From: Planctomycetaceae bacterium
Lineage (GTDB): Bacteria; Planctomycetota; Planctomycetia; Pirellulales; Pirellulaceae
Direction of reading: 5' to 3'
Assembly (NCBI GenBank): GCA_016794985.1
Contig: JAEUIQ010000032.1
Location: forward strand, 1 to 49,552
DNA length: 49,552 bases
The stretch's first letter is position 1. Each line of letters starts with the position of its first letter. The position numbers and the translations under genes are program-made. The notes under the pieces were generated by a model. The model was given only the letters and a program-made list of their open reading frames with translations, did no database searches and was not told the origin of the DNA. Shown piece by piece: positions 7,674 through 15,593 of the stretch.

Positions 7674-9779
7674 TCACGGGGCGACGACTTCGATGGTCAG
7701 CGTGGGAACCGGCAGCCAGACTTGAATTTCTTGGGGTGCCGCTTCCGCAGTTGGTTTCCATTGCACCTTGGTCTCATTGTGAAAACTGATCGTGTATCGT
7801 CCGACCGAAGTCTCGGCCGGAACTTGAATCGAGATATTGGCTTGCGTCTGATCGGGCGGAACCGTCACCTCGCCAATCGACCATCCTGGGGGCAATTGAA
7901 TGGGTCGAACAACACATTGACCACCACCGCCTGTGCGACGCTGCAGATTCAAAATCGCCGTTGTTGGAACCGTTGGTTTGATCGAAATCGTGTCCATTGC
8001 CCAATTCATTCCCAGTGGTGCTTCTTGTTCCCTGGTCACTCGCAATCTTTGTTCGGCGATCAAGCTCCATTGGACAAAGCTACGACGGGGCGATGCTGGG
8101 TACTGGATCGCGGCCGGCCATGCGACTCGGCGAAGATTCGGCTCACCCAATGAACGACCAACAATGCGAAAATCTCCGCATGATTCACCTACATTCATGT
8201 CGGCATGTACGACCAGCGTCGCTTGATTGACCGCAGGATGCACCACGACCGGCGTCGCCACGACGCCTTCTGGGAGTCCAGCGGCCGTTAACTCGACTGG
8301 ACCAGCGAATCCTTGACGACGCAGCAAATGCACGTGCCAAGCGACGGTTCCTCCGCTCTGGACTTGAGCGCCACCGGGCCGAGCCTGAGCAGGATCGTTG
8401 TTATGAAATAGGGGATGGGCGATCAATTGAAAGTCCGGCTGTGGAGCCCCAATTGAAATCAAGAACTGACGAGATTCGTTCGGGCGCGGGCTGGTGATGT
8501 GGTCCATCAACATGACACAATAGTGCCCCTCCTCCGGCAGCGTCGCCAAAAACGCGGGGTCCGCACTGGCGATGTTGACCGGTCCAGTCCCCACTCCTGG
8601 CTGATCGTCTTGATGAGTGATCAATTGCAACGATTCGATCCCTGCGTCGTCGCGGCGAACTCGATACAAGAGCATCTGAGGATCCGTCAACTGTCCCGCA
8701 CTCGCCGAGACAACTTCGAGCCACACGCCCTGCCCTGCCCCGCCTTGAAAGTCAATTCGCACCGGCTGAGACGGTCCGCCAAATAGTCCGTGCATCACGA
8801 CGGGCAATGTTTGCATGGTCGCTGGTGTCGGTGCTGGAATCACTTGTCCGAAATCCAACCCGCCCGCCAATGATGCCCAGTCCCCAACAGCCGCCACGAT
8901 CGCCGGGTCACGCCAAAATCGTTGGCGCGAATCAAGTGGCGTTTTCAGAGAATTGATTAGCGAGGCCGGTTCTGAAATCACATTCGTGGATTCGGCGCTG
9001 GCGGCATTTTCCGTCGCAGCGATCGAAACAGGCATCGTGATGGGCTCCGAAATCTGAACATCCAGGGCGAAATAATAATCAGGACCCCCTTGATGCAAAA
9101 AGTCGAACACCTCTAGTGAGTACTTGCCGGCCACCACGTTGGGTAGTTCGATTTGAGCAGGTTGTCTTTTCACTGCTCGACTTCTGGCCAATTCGAGTCC
9201 CTGCTCGTCACGCAAAATCAACACCGGAATCGCGTTCGAGTCGAGCGACTGAGCGTGGACCGTCACATTGACCGATTGAGGTTGAGACAATTCCAATTGG
9301 TAACGCTGTTTTTCCTGCGCTCGACAGCGATCCCAGATCAAGCTACCGACGGGCACTGGAAATCCTGCACTTGACTCAACAGCGGACGGTTCAGGAATAA
9401 CGACTGGGTTTGCGCTAACCAAAAATGACCGCGGGTTCGAGACTCCATGACGTCCCACAGCGGCGACTTCGTAGATTCCCGGTGCAACTCGCGGTGAGAT
9501 CGCAACTTCGAAGTGACCGTACTTGGGTCGTGAAATCTCTGTGGGGGACGATGCGGGCTCGGTCAACATACGAGCGACCATTTCCGGGTGCGAGAACTGC
9601 AACTGATACAACTCTTCACCCTGTTCAACGGCCACGGCTTGGATCGGCACCGTCGTTCCGACTTGGGCCACGTGTTGATTCAACGCTCGCAATTGCGGCG
9701 TGGGTTGAGCCCAAGCAGAGACCATGCCACTGCCGAATAAGTAGCCAAGCAAAAGTAAAGTGCGAAGCATTGAATTCAT
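7674..9779 (-). CDS. Large exported beta-domain protein, partner of the DUF1549/DUF1553 protein
   Basis: 701 aa with an N-terminal signal peptide (MLRTLLLLGYLFGSGMVSAWAQ). The rest is a chain of beta-sandwich-like segments with no membrane helix. Residues ~150-250 resemble a bacterial pre-peptidase C-terminal domain (RYQLELSQPQSVNVTV ... GKYSLEVFDF), and a similar unit recurs around 330-440. The C-terminal third has further Ig-like strands (GPVELTAAGLPEGVVATPVVV). No catalytic motif was seen. It starts 17 bases after the DUF1549/DUF1553 gene, so the two form one operon. Proteins of this kind are common next to DUF1549/DUF1553 genes in planctomycetes; their role is unknown. Confidence 0.75.
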   Translation of the reverse strand: MNSMLRTLLLLGYLFGSGMVSAWAQPTPQLRALNQHVAQVGTTVPIQAVAVEQGEELYQLQFSHPEMVARMLTEPASSPTEISRPKYGHFEVAISPRVAPGIYEVAAVGRHGVSNPRSFLVSANPVVIPEPSAVESSAGFPVPVGSLIWDRCRAQEKQRYQLELSQPQSVNVTVHAQSLDSNAIPVLILRDEQGLELARSRAVKRQPAQIELPNVVAGKYSLEVFDFLHQGGPDYYFALDVQISEPITMPVSIAATENAASAESTNVISEPASLINSLKTPLDSRQRFWRDPAIVAAVGDWASLAGGLDFGQVIPAPTPATMQTLPVVMHGLFGGPSQPVRIDFQGGAGQGVWLEVVSASAGQLTDPQMLLYRVRRDDAGIESLQLITHQDDQPGVGTGPVNIASADPAFLATLPEEGHYCVMLMDHITSPRPNESRQFLISIGAPQPDFQLIAHPLFHNNDPAQARPGGAQVQSGGTVAWHVHLLRRQGFAGPVELTAAGLPEGVVATPVVVHPAVNQATLVVHADMNVGESCGDFRIVGRSLGEPNLRRVAWPAAIQYPASPRRSFVQWSLIAEQRLRVTREQEAPLGMNWAMDTISIKPTVPTTAILNLQRRTGGGGQCVVRPIQLPPGWSIGEVTVPPDQTQANISIQVPAETSVGRYTISFHNETKVQWKPTAEAAPQEIQVWLPVPTLTIEVVAP

Positions 9780-9796
9780 GACGTGCTTGATTCAAC

Positions 9797-12340
9797 TTAG
9801 TGATTGAAAAGAAACTCTTTTGAATTGACCAAGGCCCAGACCAAATCCTCGTATGCGACCTTTAAAGCAGCCCGCTTCGCGTCGGGATTAGAGTCAACTT
9901 TGTCGAGATGCTGCTGAACGAACGATAATGCGGTCGCCGTTTCGACTTCTGTGGGCGGGCGACTCAAAGCACGAAGGTAAAAATCATCGATCGCCAACTT
10001 TGGGTCCAAGTCTTCCACAGCAAACTTTGACGGACGAGCCTTTTCTTCGCCCAACTTGGCTTGCATTTCTTTGGAGTTCAAAAGATGCAAACTTTGGGCG
10101 AGCGTCGCCTCTTGCGAACGTTCGCACTCGCAAGCGGTCGTTGATTCGGGTTGCCCAAATACCGTTAAGAAGTACGACGAAAAACTCGTGTCGGGCAGGC
10201 TGACCGCCCGCGTCCCGTTGGGCATGCCAGCAAACGCTGTCGTCGTACCCAGCACATCATCGACGGAGTCTAACAGGACTTCGGCAGTCAGCCGTTTGGG
10301 ATAATAGCGAGAAAAACTCGTGCGATCATTTAAATTGTGTTCGTTCGGCTCCCACGAGAATTGGTAAGCCTGAGAATTGCAAATCAGGCGCACCAACGAC
10401 TTCAAATCATAATCGTGTTCCACCAAGTGATTGGCCAACGCCTCCAATAGCTCTGGGTTCGAAGGCGGATTCGTGACGCGTAGATCGTCTTCCGGTTCCA
10501 CCAATCCGCGACCGAAGAAATGTTTCCAATATCGATTGGCTAACATTCTAGAGAAAAATGGATTGTCAGGTGCCACCAACCAATCGGCCAACGCCAATCG
10601 CGCATCGAGATGCTCCTGCACTTGGGAGGGCGTTGCATCTAGTCCAGCGGGCAACAAGCCTTGGCCCGATTTCGGGTGCGATGCCGCCGCGCCTCCGACT
10701 CGCGATACAAATTGCGGCTCTTGAGGCGCGGCCCCTGGCTTCTGCTGCAGCTTGCTAAAGAAGGCCGCCATTTGAAAGTAGTCGGTTTGACTCCATTTCT
10801 CGAAGGGATGATGGTGACAGCGCGCGCATTGCAAGCGTTGCCCCATGAACATTTGCGCCATGTCCTCTAGCCGAGATTCATTGCTAGGAACTTGGCGGTA
10901 CCAAATAACGGCCGGATTCACATCCGGATCACCGGAGGCCGTCACCAATTGGCGGACCCATTCGTCGTACGGAACGTTTTGATAAAACTGGTCGCGAAGC
11001 CATTGATGGAAGGCAAAGGCTCCGAATTTCTTCTCTTCGGACTCGCGGCGATTGCGAAGGATCGTCACCCACTTTCGCGCGAAAAAATCAGCATACGCTT
11101 CGCTGCTTAGTAGTTGTTCGACCAAACGCGAACGTTTGTCCGTTGATTGATCAGCCAGAAAGGCCAACGTTTGTTCTCTAGTGGGAAGATGACCCGCGAC
11201 ATCCAAAGTCACTCGGCGGAGAAAGGTGGAGTCATCGCACAACGGAGCTGGCGGAATACCCAAAGTTCGAAGTTTATCGAATACCGCCTTATCCACTGCG
11301 TTGTTCGGCGTTGGCCAGTTGGCAACTTCGGCCCCCAACGGAATACTGGCGCGGAACACCGCGACCTGTCCCTGATAACGGGCCATGACGGCGACGTCGC
11401 CCGCTTGTTGTTTCAATTGAACAAAGCCACGCTGATCGACTTCTGCCAGATCAGTGATGTTTGATTCGTAGGTCGCTCCCCGAGTCACATCTTCGATTCT
11501 ACCGTCACTGTAGACAGCCAACACCGACAGTTGTTGCGTGCTACCTCGTTGTAGTTGGCGCGTGGGTGGATGTAACAACAATCGCTCGACACGTCCTTCG
11601 TCGGGCCGGCCGGCCGGCATGCCTTGGGCAATCCAACGCACCAAGCGCCGGTATTCATCAGAGTCCGCATCCAATCTTTGTCCGCCCCCATGCGGCACAC
11701 TATTGATCGCTTTTTGGAGCAGCAAACTCTCTTCGGGAGCTGCTGGAAAAACGCGCCGCCCGCGCCCTTCATTCACGATGAACTCATGATCTTCGCTTGG
11801 TTCAAATCCAAGCAACGAAAGCTTGAAGCCGTTTTGACCAGAAGCTTTTCCATGACAACCTCCGCCATTGCAACCGAATTTGGTGAAGATGGGAATGATC
11901 TGGTTGTTGAAACTTACCGGTTGGAGTTCGTGAAATCCCGTAATCACAAGCTTTGCTGTGGTTGTCAGCGAGTCGTTCCAAATCGCGCTGATGGTGCCTT
12001 CACCATCCGACAATGGCGTCAACCACCCAGCTTCACTGATCGTGGCCAAGTGCGGGGGGCTTACACTGAAACGTACCATGCGAGTGGCATCATGCGTTTG
12101 CCCCAACGGGTCCAATGCTCGAACTTGCAGCTGCCAACGGGAGTCGGCCCCACGCAGTTGAATGGGGTGATCATCGGCAGACTCAAACTGGAGCGAAGCA
12201 AACGTTATCGATTGGTCGACCTCGGATTCGGCGCCCCAAACGACAGTCTCTCGGTTCAATCCGAGAATACTGACGCAGCACAAAACGCCCACAAACAAGC
12301 AAACTAGACGGGGGACCATCACGCTGAGTATCTTGCTCAT
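9797..12340 (-). CDS. DUF1549/DUF1553 protein with Ig-like and heme-type motifs
   Basis: 847 aa with a signal-anchor-like N-terminus (VPRLVCLFVGVLCCVSIL). Residues ~40-130 look like an Ig/BIG2-type domain, followed by a C-x4-C-H motif (FGCNGGGCHGK), a second BIG2-like stretch (~265-330), then DUF1549 (FLRRVTLDVAGHLPTREQ ... SSEAYADFFARKW), a CARCHHHPFEKW motif, and DUF1553 (NRYWKHFFGRGLVEPEDDLR ... SLVRLICNSQAYQ). DUF1549/DUF1553 pairs are a hallmark of planctomycetes and other PVC bacteria and often precede a DUF1501 protein. Here the next gene is an exported beta-domain protein and no DUF1501 gene is present. Function is unproven; the CxxCH-type motifs suggest heme binding. Confidence 0.88.
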   Translation of the reverse strand: MSKILSVMVPRLVCLFVGVLCCVSILGLNRETVVWGAESEVDQSITFASLQFESADDHPIQLRGADSRWQLQVRALDPLGQTHDATRMVRFSVSPPHLATISEAGWLTPLSDGEGTISAIWNDSLTTTAKLVITGFHELQPVSFNNQIIPIFTKFGCNGGGCHGKASGQNGFKLSLLGFEPSEDHEFIVNEGRGRRVFPAAPEESLLLQKAINSVPHGGGQRLDADSDEYRRLVRWIAQGMPAGRPDEGRVERLLLHPPTRQLQRGSTQQLSVLAVYSDGRIEDVTRGATYESNITDLAEVDQRGFVQLKQQAGDVAVMARYQGQVAVFRASIPLGAEVANWPTPNNAVDKAVFDKLRTLGIPPAPLCDDSTFLRRVTLDVAGHLPTREQTLAFLADQSTDKRSRLVEQLLSSEAYADFFARKWVTILRNRRESEEKKFGAFAFHQWLRDQFYQNVPYDEWVRQLVTASGDPDVNPAVIWYRQVPSNESRLEDMAQMFMGQRLQCARCHHHPFEKWSQTDYFQMAAFFSKLQQKPGAAPQEPQFVSRVGGAAASHPKSGQGLLPAGLDATPSQVQEHLDARLALADWLVAPDNPFFSRMLANRYWKHFFGRGLVEPEDDLRVTNPPSNPELLEALANHLVEHDYDLKSLVRLICNSQAYQFSWEPNEHNLNDRTSFSRYYPKRLTAEVLLDSVDDVLGTTTAFAGMPNGTRAVSLPDTSFSSYFLTVFGQPESTTACECERSQEATLAQSLHLLNSKEMQAKLGEEKARPSKFAVEDLDPKLAIDDFYLRALSRPPTEVETATALSFVQQHLDKVDSNPDAKRAALKVAYEDLVWALVNSKEFLFNH

Positions 12341-12497
12341 CGGTGACTCGTATTGGGTGGGAGGCGGGAACCGGAAGTGAGTGGAAACGTGCTAAGTGAC
12401 TCCAGCCTTTGCGCAACTCGAACCGAGCTTCGCAACCGGTATTTTGGCGGAGTCCCACAGGTCGCCGGTCGATTTTAATCTAATGATTAACGGAATA

Positions 12498-12752
12498 CTA
12501 CTTGAGAAGTTTCTTTCCCGCGCGACAAGAGCGACATTTTCGGAATGAGATCAGCTGCAAGATCACCCCGGTCGGGATAGCGATGGGCCAAAGCAGTCCA
12601 CACGAGAAAAGCGATGAAAAGTACACTGCTAAAGCAATCGACTGGAATTTTTCTCGATGCAGTCGGCACTGCTGGCAACCAGGCTCAGCAGGCGAAACTT
12701 CGCTAGGCAAACATTCCGGGGATGCGGGAACAACGGGCGCGTTTTCATTCAT
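12498..12752 (-). CDS. Small two-helix membrane protein with flanking Cys pairs
   Basis: 84 aa from ATG 12752; a longer frame reaches 12830 but the preceding residues are Arg/Trp/Gly-rich and look like a chance extension. A Pro/Glu-rich N-terminus ends in C-Q-Q-C, then two hydrophobic helices (IALAVYFSSLFSCGLLWPI and IPTGVILQLISF), then C-R-S-C and a basic tail (RAGKKLLK). Both Cys pairs should lie on the cytoplasmic side and could form one split zinc-ribbon site. The gene lies between the ketosynthase-like gene and the DUF1549 operon on the same strand. No family recognised. Confidence 0.5.
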   Translation of the reverse strand: MNENAPVVPASPECLPSEVSPAEPGCQQCRLHREKFQSIALAVYFSSLFSCGLLWPIAIPTGVILQLISFRKCRSCRAGKKLLK

Positions 12753-12898
12753 TCGAACTTGTCCGCCGCCAATTCGGTTCGTTCCAAGCCATCCTGAATT
12801 CGACCGCCAAGAGAAAAACAGCCCGCGCAACTAGCCAGCCCGTGGCCGCGTGCCATCGGATCTGGTGTGCCCGAATCAATCGAACCGACTGCGGCGAC

Positions 12899-14239
12899 TT
12901 AGCAAAAACTTGCATCGCCAATCAACACAGCACTCGCTTGTCCTTGCGGAGTGATGTTCAGGTTGATGAAGCATCGCCCCGGGGCAACTCCCGGACCACT
13001 GACGACGTTGATTCGACAAGCCGGGTCTCTCTGTTCGCAATTCAAAGTGCGGAACAACTCACCGTTTTGTACCGCCAGTAAAGACGCGATGGCCTCGACC
13101 ATTCCGCCGCCGGCCCCCAAGTTTCCGATGTAGCTTTTGACCGCCACCACTGGGACTTTCGAGCCCAGCACCGATTCGATGGCCTCCGCCTCCTGCTGAT
13201 CGCAAGATGTCGTCCCTAATCCGTGGGCATTGACGTGTCCAATGTCGGACGGCGCAAGACCCGTCTGGCGTAGCAAGGATTTGATGACAATTTCAAAAGC
13301 CCGTCGGAAGTTGGGGACTCCACGAGCATCCGCCACCGCCGCACTTGAGCCCGCCACAATCACGCCCAACACGCGAGCCCCGCGCGCCATCGCGTGGGCC
13401 TCGGTCTCTAGAATCATGGCCCCGGCACCCTCGGCCAAAACCATCCCACTGCGGCGAACGTCGAAGGGCTGGCACGCCTTTCCTGCCCACTCAGGGTCCG
13501 CCGGATTCACCTCACCAACCGCAATCTGTTCCTGCAATGCCAAATGAACACTGCGCGACGTGTGAATTCGCGATCCCGTCCCGCCAACAATCATGACGTC
13601 CGACCCACCGCGAGCAATCGTGCATAAGGCTTCGGTCAAAGCCATGTTGCTGCTCGCCTCACGGACGGTCAACGAGTTATTCGGACCGTGCAAATCGTGA
13701 TAGATCGCCATATGACAGGCGGGCATGTTGGGCAAATATTTCAAGAGCCACAACGGGTCGACCTTGGGTAGGCCCTTTTCCGGCCACAGCGAGAAATCGA
13801 ACTTGCCGTTGCTGTCCAGACACGACTTGACTCCATCCACAAACTCGTCTGGAATGCTCAGGATATGGTCGCAGCCGAAAAGCACACCGATTCGGTCTCG
13901 TTTGACGGTCGGATCGGAAGCTGCCGTACTAAGCTGCGCGTGATTGATGGCCAACTGGCCCGCCGCAACACCCATTTGGATGTCACGACACATCAACTTT
14001 AGCCCTTTCTTGACCGTCCGCTGCAGCGTTTTCTCCATGTCCCCAAAATTCGCTATGTCACCAGTAAACTCATGAGCTTGCCCCGCGACCTTGGTGGGCA
14101 AGAATTCATAAGGAGACCCCAACGCGGTGATCCCGCTGCGAGACTCGCTCAGAGCACGCCAGAGCGCCTCGGTTGAATTTCCGAGCGGAGAAACAAGCCC
14201 GAACCCAGTAATTACGACACGCGGGGCAACGCCACTCAT
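12899..14239 (-). CDS. Beta-ketoacyl-ACP synthase-like protein lacking the catalytic Cys
   Basis: 446 aa from ATG 14239 (an in-frame GTG at 14254 is possible). The overall fold signature is FabF-like thiolase: VVITGFGLVSPLGNS at the N-terminus, PFDVRRSGMVLAEGAGAMIL in the middle, VNAHGLGTTSCDQQEAEAI and KSYIGNLGAGGGMVEA near the end. The nucleophile position, counted from GP in 'HGPNNSLTVREASSN', is Glu194 instead of Cys. The first catalytic His is kept (H339, HGLGT) and the second is Asn373 (GN for GH). It therefore should not condense acyl chains by the normal route. Similar Cys loss marks chain-length-factor subunits of type II polyketide synthases. No ACP or active ketosynthase gene is adjacent, and the partner is unknown. 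Confidence 0.8.
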   Translation of the reverse strand: MSGVAPRVVITGFGLVSPLGNSTEALWRALSESRSGITALGSPYEFLPTKVAGQAHEFTGDIANFGDMEKTLQRTVKKGLKLMCRDIQMGVAAGQLAINHAQLSTAASDPTVKRDRIGVLFGCDHILSIPDEFVDGVKSCLDSNGKFDFSLWPEKGLPKVDPLWLLKYLPNMPACHMAIYHDLHGPNNSLTVREASSNMALTEALCTIARGGSDVMIVGGTGSRIHTSRSVHLALQEQIAVGEVNPADPEWAGKACQPFDVRRSGMVLAEGAGAMILETEAHAMARGARVLGVIVAGSSAAVADARGVPNFRRAFEIVIKSLLRQTGLAPSDIGHVNAHGLGTTSCDQQEAEAIESVLGSKVPVVAVKSYIGNLGAGGGMVEAIASLLAVQNGELFRTLNCEQRDPACRINVVSGPGVAPGRCFINLNITPQGQASAVLIGDASFC

Positions 14240-14726
14240 ATCTATTGTGCGCACTTTCTAATTAGAGCCGTCAGATGGCAGACCGCCCAACCGTTACCAT
14301 CCCCTCCAGCGTAGCAGAAAACGGACGCCAGCGGCTAGACCACTGCCAACGCCCCAACACCTGTCCAAAGCGCTACAGTCAGCCCGTGCCTGGAAAGAGT
14401 CAACCGATGTGGGAGATTCGCCGATAAGCGGTCCCAGCGAAACGGGCAAGGACCTGTGGGTCAGCGGCTTGCAGGCCAGCGACAATTTGACTCACATACA
14501 CGGCTTACAGATTTCGGTTTGAAACTTGTACGATACCGAGCTATTTGAAGGTCGGGCGAAGCAGGGGTCGCGTTAGATCATCGACAAGTTACGCCGACTT
14601 GTCGAATGTTGTGGGTATCGACTACGGAAGAGCGATGAAAATTCACTCGGAGCGGGTCGTGTGCGTGGGTTTGGTCCGCGGGTAACTTGGATTACCCTCC
14701 TCCTCGGCAAGTAGACTGCAGGGAAC
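14240..14726. other. Promoter region of the respiratory operon
   Basis: About 490 bases between divergent genes (ketosynthase-like, minus; actA, plus). No convincing ORF. It holds the 9-bp-arm inverted repeat at 14581-14605. A weak promoter-like pair, TTGAAA (14519-14524) and TATTTG (14542-14547) with 17-base spacing, lies just upstream of it. actA itself is preceded by AGGGA close to its ATG. Confidence 0.45.
14581..14605. promoter_or_regulatory. Perfect inverted repeat, candidate operator of the act operon
   Basis: TCGACAAGT, a 7-base spacer, then ACTTGTCGA: a perfect 9-bp dyad, 121 bases upstream of the actA ATG. It has no following T-tract, so a protein-binding site is more likely than an intrinsic terminator. 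The cognate regulator is not identifiable from the window. Confidence 0.45.
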
Positions 14727-15470
14727 ATGCAAGAATTCAATTTTCCGAATTGGGTCAACCGGTTGTTTTACGTTGGTTTAGCCGGTGCGGTCGTGTTTGG
14801 CGGCTATTTCGCGAATATGTTGTTTTTCGCGATTCATCCAGACGGGGTTAACGTTGGCCACAAGCCTCGACAACCGGTCCCCTTTAGTCACCAACTGCAC
14901 GCCGGTGAGCTGAAAATGGACTGTCGTTATTGCCACAATACGGTCGAAGTGGCCGGCCATGCGGCGATCCCGCCGACGGCGACTTGCGGCAACTGTCACG
15001 GTGGCAATCGCGTCGTAGCGGGCCGTACCTTGGCCGTCGTACATCCTGAAAGCCCATTGTTGCAGCCGGTGCGGACCAGTTTGGAAAAAGCCAATGAGAA
15101 GAAGGGCACCGAGCCAGACGCGGTTGATTGGATCAAAGTCCATGACATGCCTGACTTTGTGTACTTCAACCACAGCGCGCACATCAATCGCGGTGTGAGC
15201 TGCGTTTCTTGCCACGGTCGCGTCGATCAAATGTTGGAAGTCCAACAAGTTAAGTCGCTGTCAATGAAGTTCTGCCTGGATTGCCACCGGAATCCAACGC
15301 CCCACCTTCGCGACCCGAATTTGGTAACGGACCTGGAATTCAAAATCAGCAAAGAGCATCCGCAAGTCGTTGATGGCAAGCGGTTTGAGACCCAAGAGGA
15401 GTACGGTGCCTATTGGAAGGACAAGCTGGGGATCTCGCCGAACATTAGTTGCTCGACTTGTCACCGTTAA
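14727..15470 (+). CDS. actA: Alternative Complex III subunit ActA, pentaheme cytochrome c
   Basis: 247 aa. One N-terminal membrane helix (~12-35, FYVGLAGAVVFGGYFANMLFFAI) anchors a periplasmic domain with five CxxCH heme sites: C66/C69, C87/C90, C159/C162, C183/C186 and C242/C245. Extra histidines (HQLHAG, NHSAHI) are available as distal ligands, as in multiheme class III cytochromes. ActA is the multiheme subunit of Alternative Complex III, the quinol:electron acceptor oxidoreductase that replaces the bc1 complex in many bacteria. It starts the operon, with AGGGA just upstream of its ATG. The gap to actB is about 120 bases. Confidence 0.92.
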   Translation: MQEFNFPNWVNRLFYVGLAGAVVFGGYFANMLFFAIHPDGVNVGHKPRQPVPFSHQLHAGELKMDCRYCHNTVEVAGHAAIPPTATCGNCHGGNRVVAGRTLAVVHPESPLLQPVRTSLEKANEKKGTEPDAVDWIKVHDMPDFVYFNHSAHINRGVSCVSCHGRVDQMLEVQQVKSLSMKFCLDCHRNPTPHLRDPNLVTDLEFKISKEHPQVVDGKRFETQEEYGAYWKDKLGISPNISCSTCHR

Positions 15471-15593
15471 AGGGCATTCTGGCGTTCGAATGGTTCGTCC
15501 AGGGATGCCGGTGGCTGGTTCGCGGGGCAAAACATCATCGTGTTAGAAATCGCAAATAGCAAATTCGACAATGACTATGGGACGTTTCCGAGT

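Noticed and set aside
7580..7789. 69-aa plus-strand ORF
   Set aside because: Overlaps the 3' end of the exported beta-domain gene and has no start signal or recognisable pattern.
14294..14485. 63-aa minus-strand frame upstream of actA
   Set aside because: No start signal, no recognisable composition, and it is in the promoter region of divergent genes.
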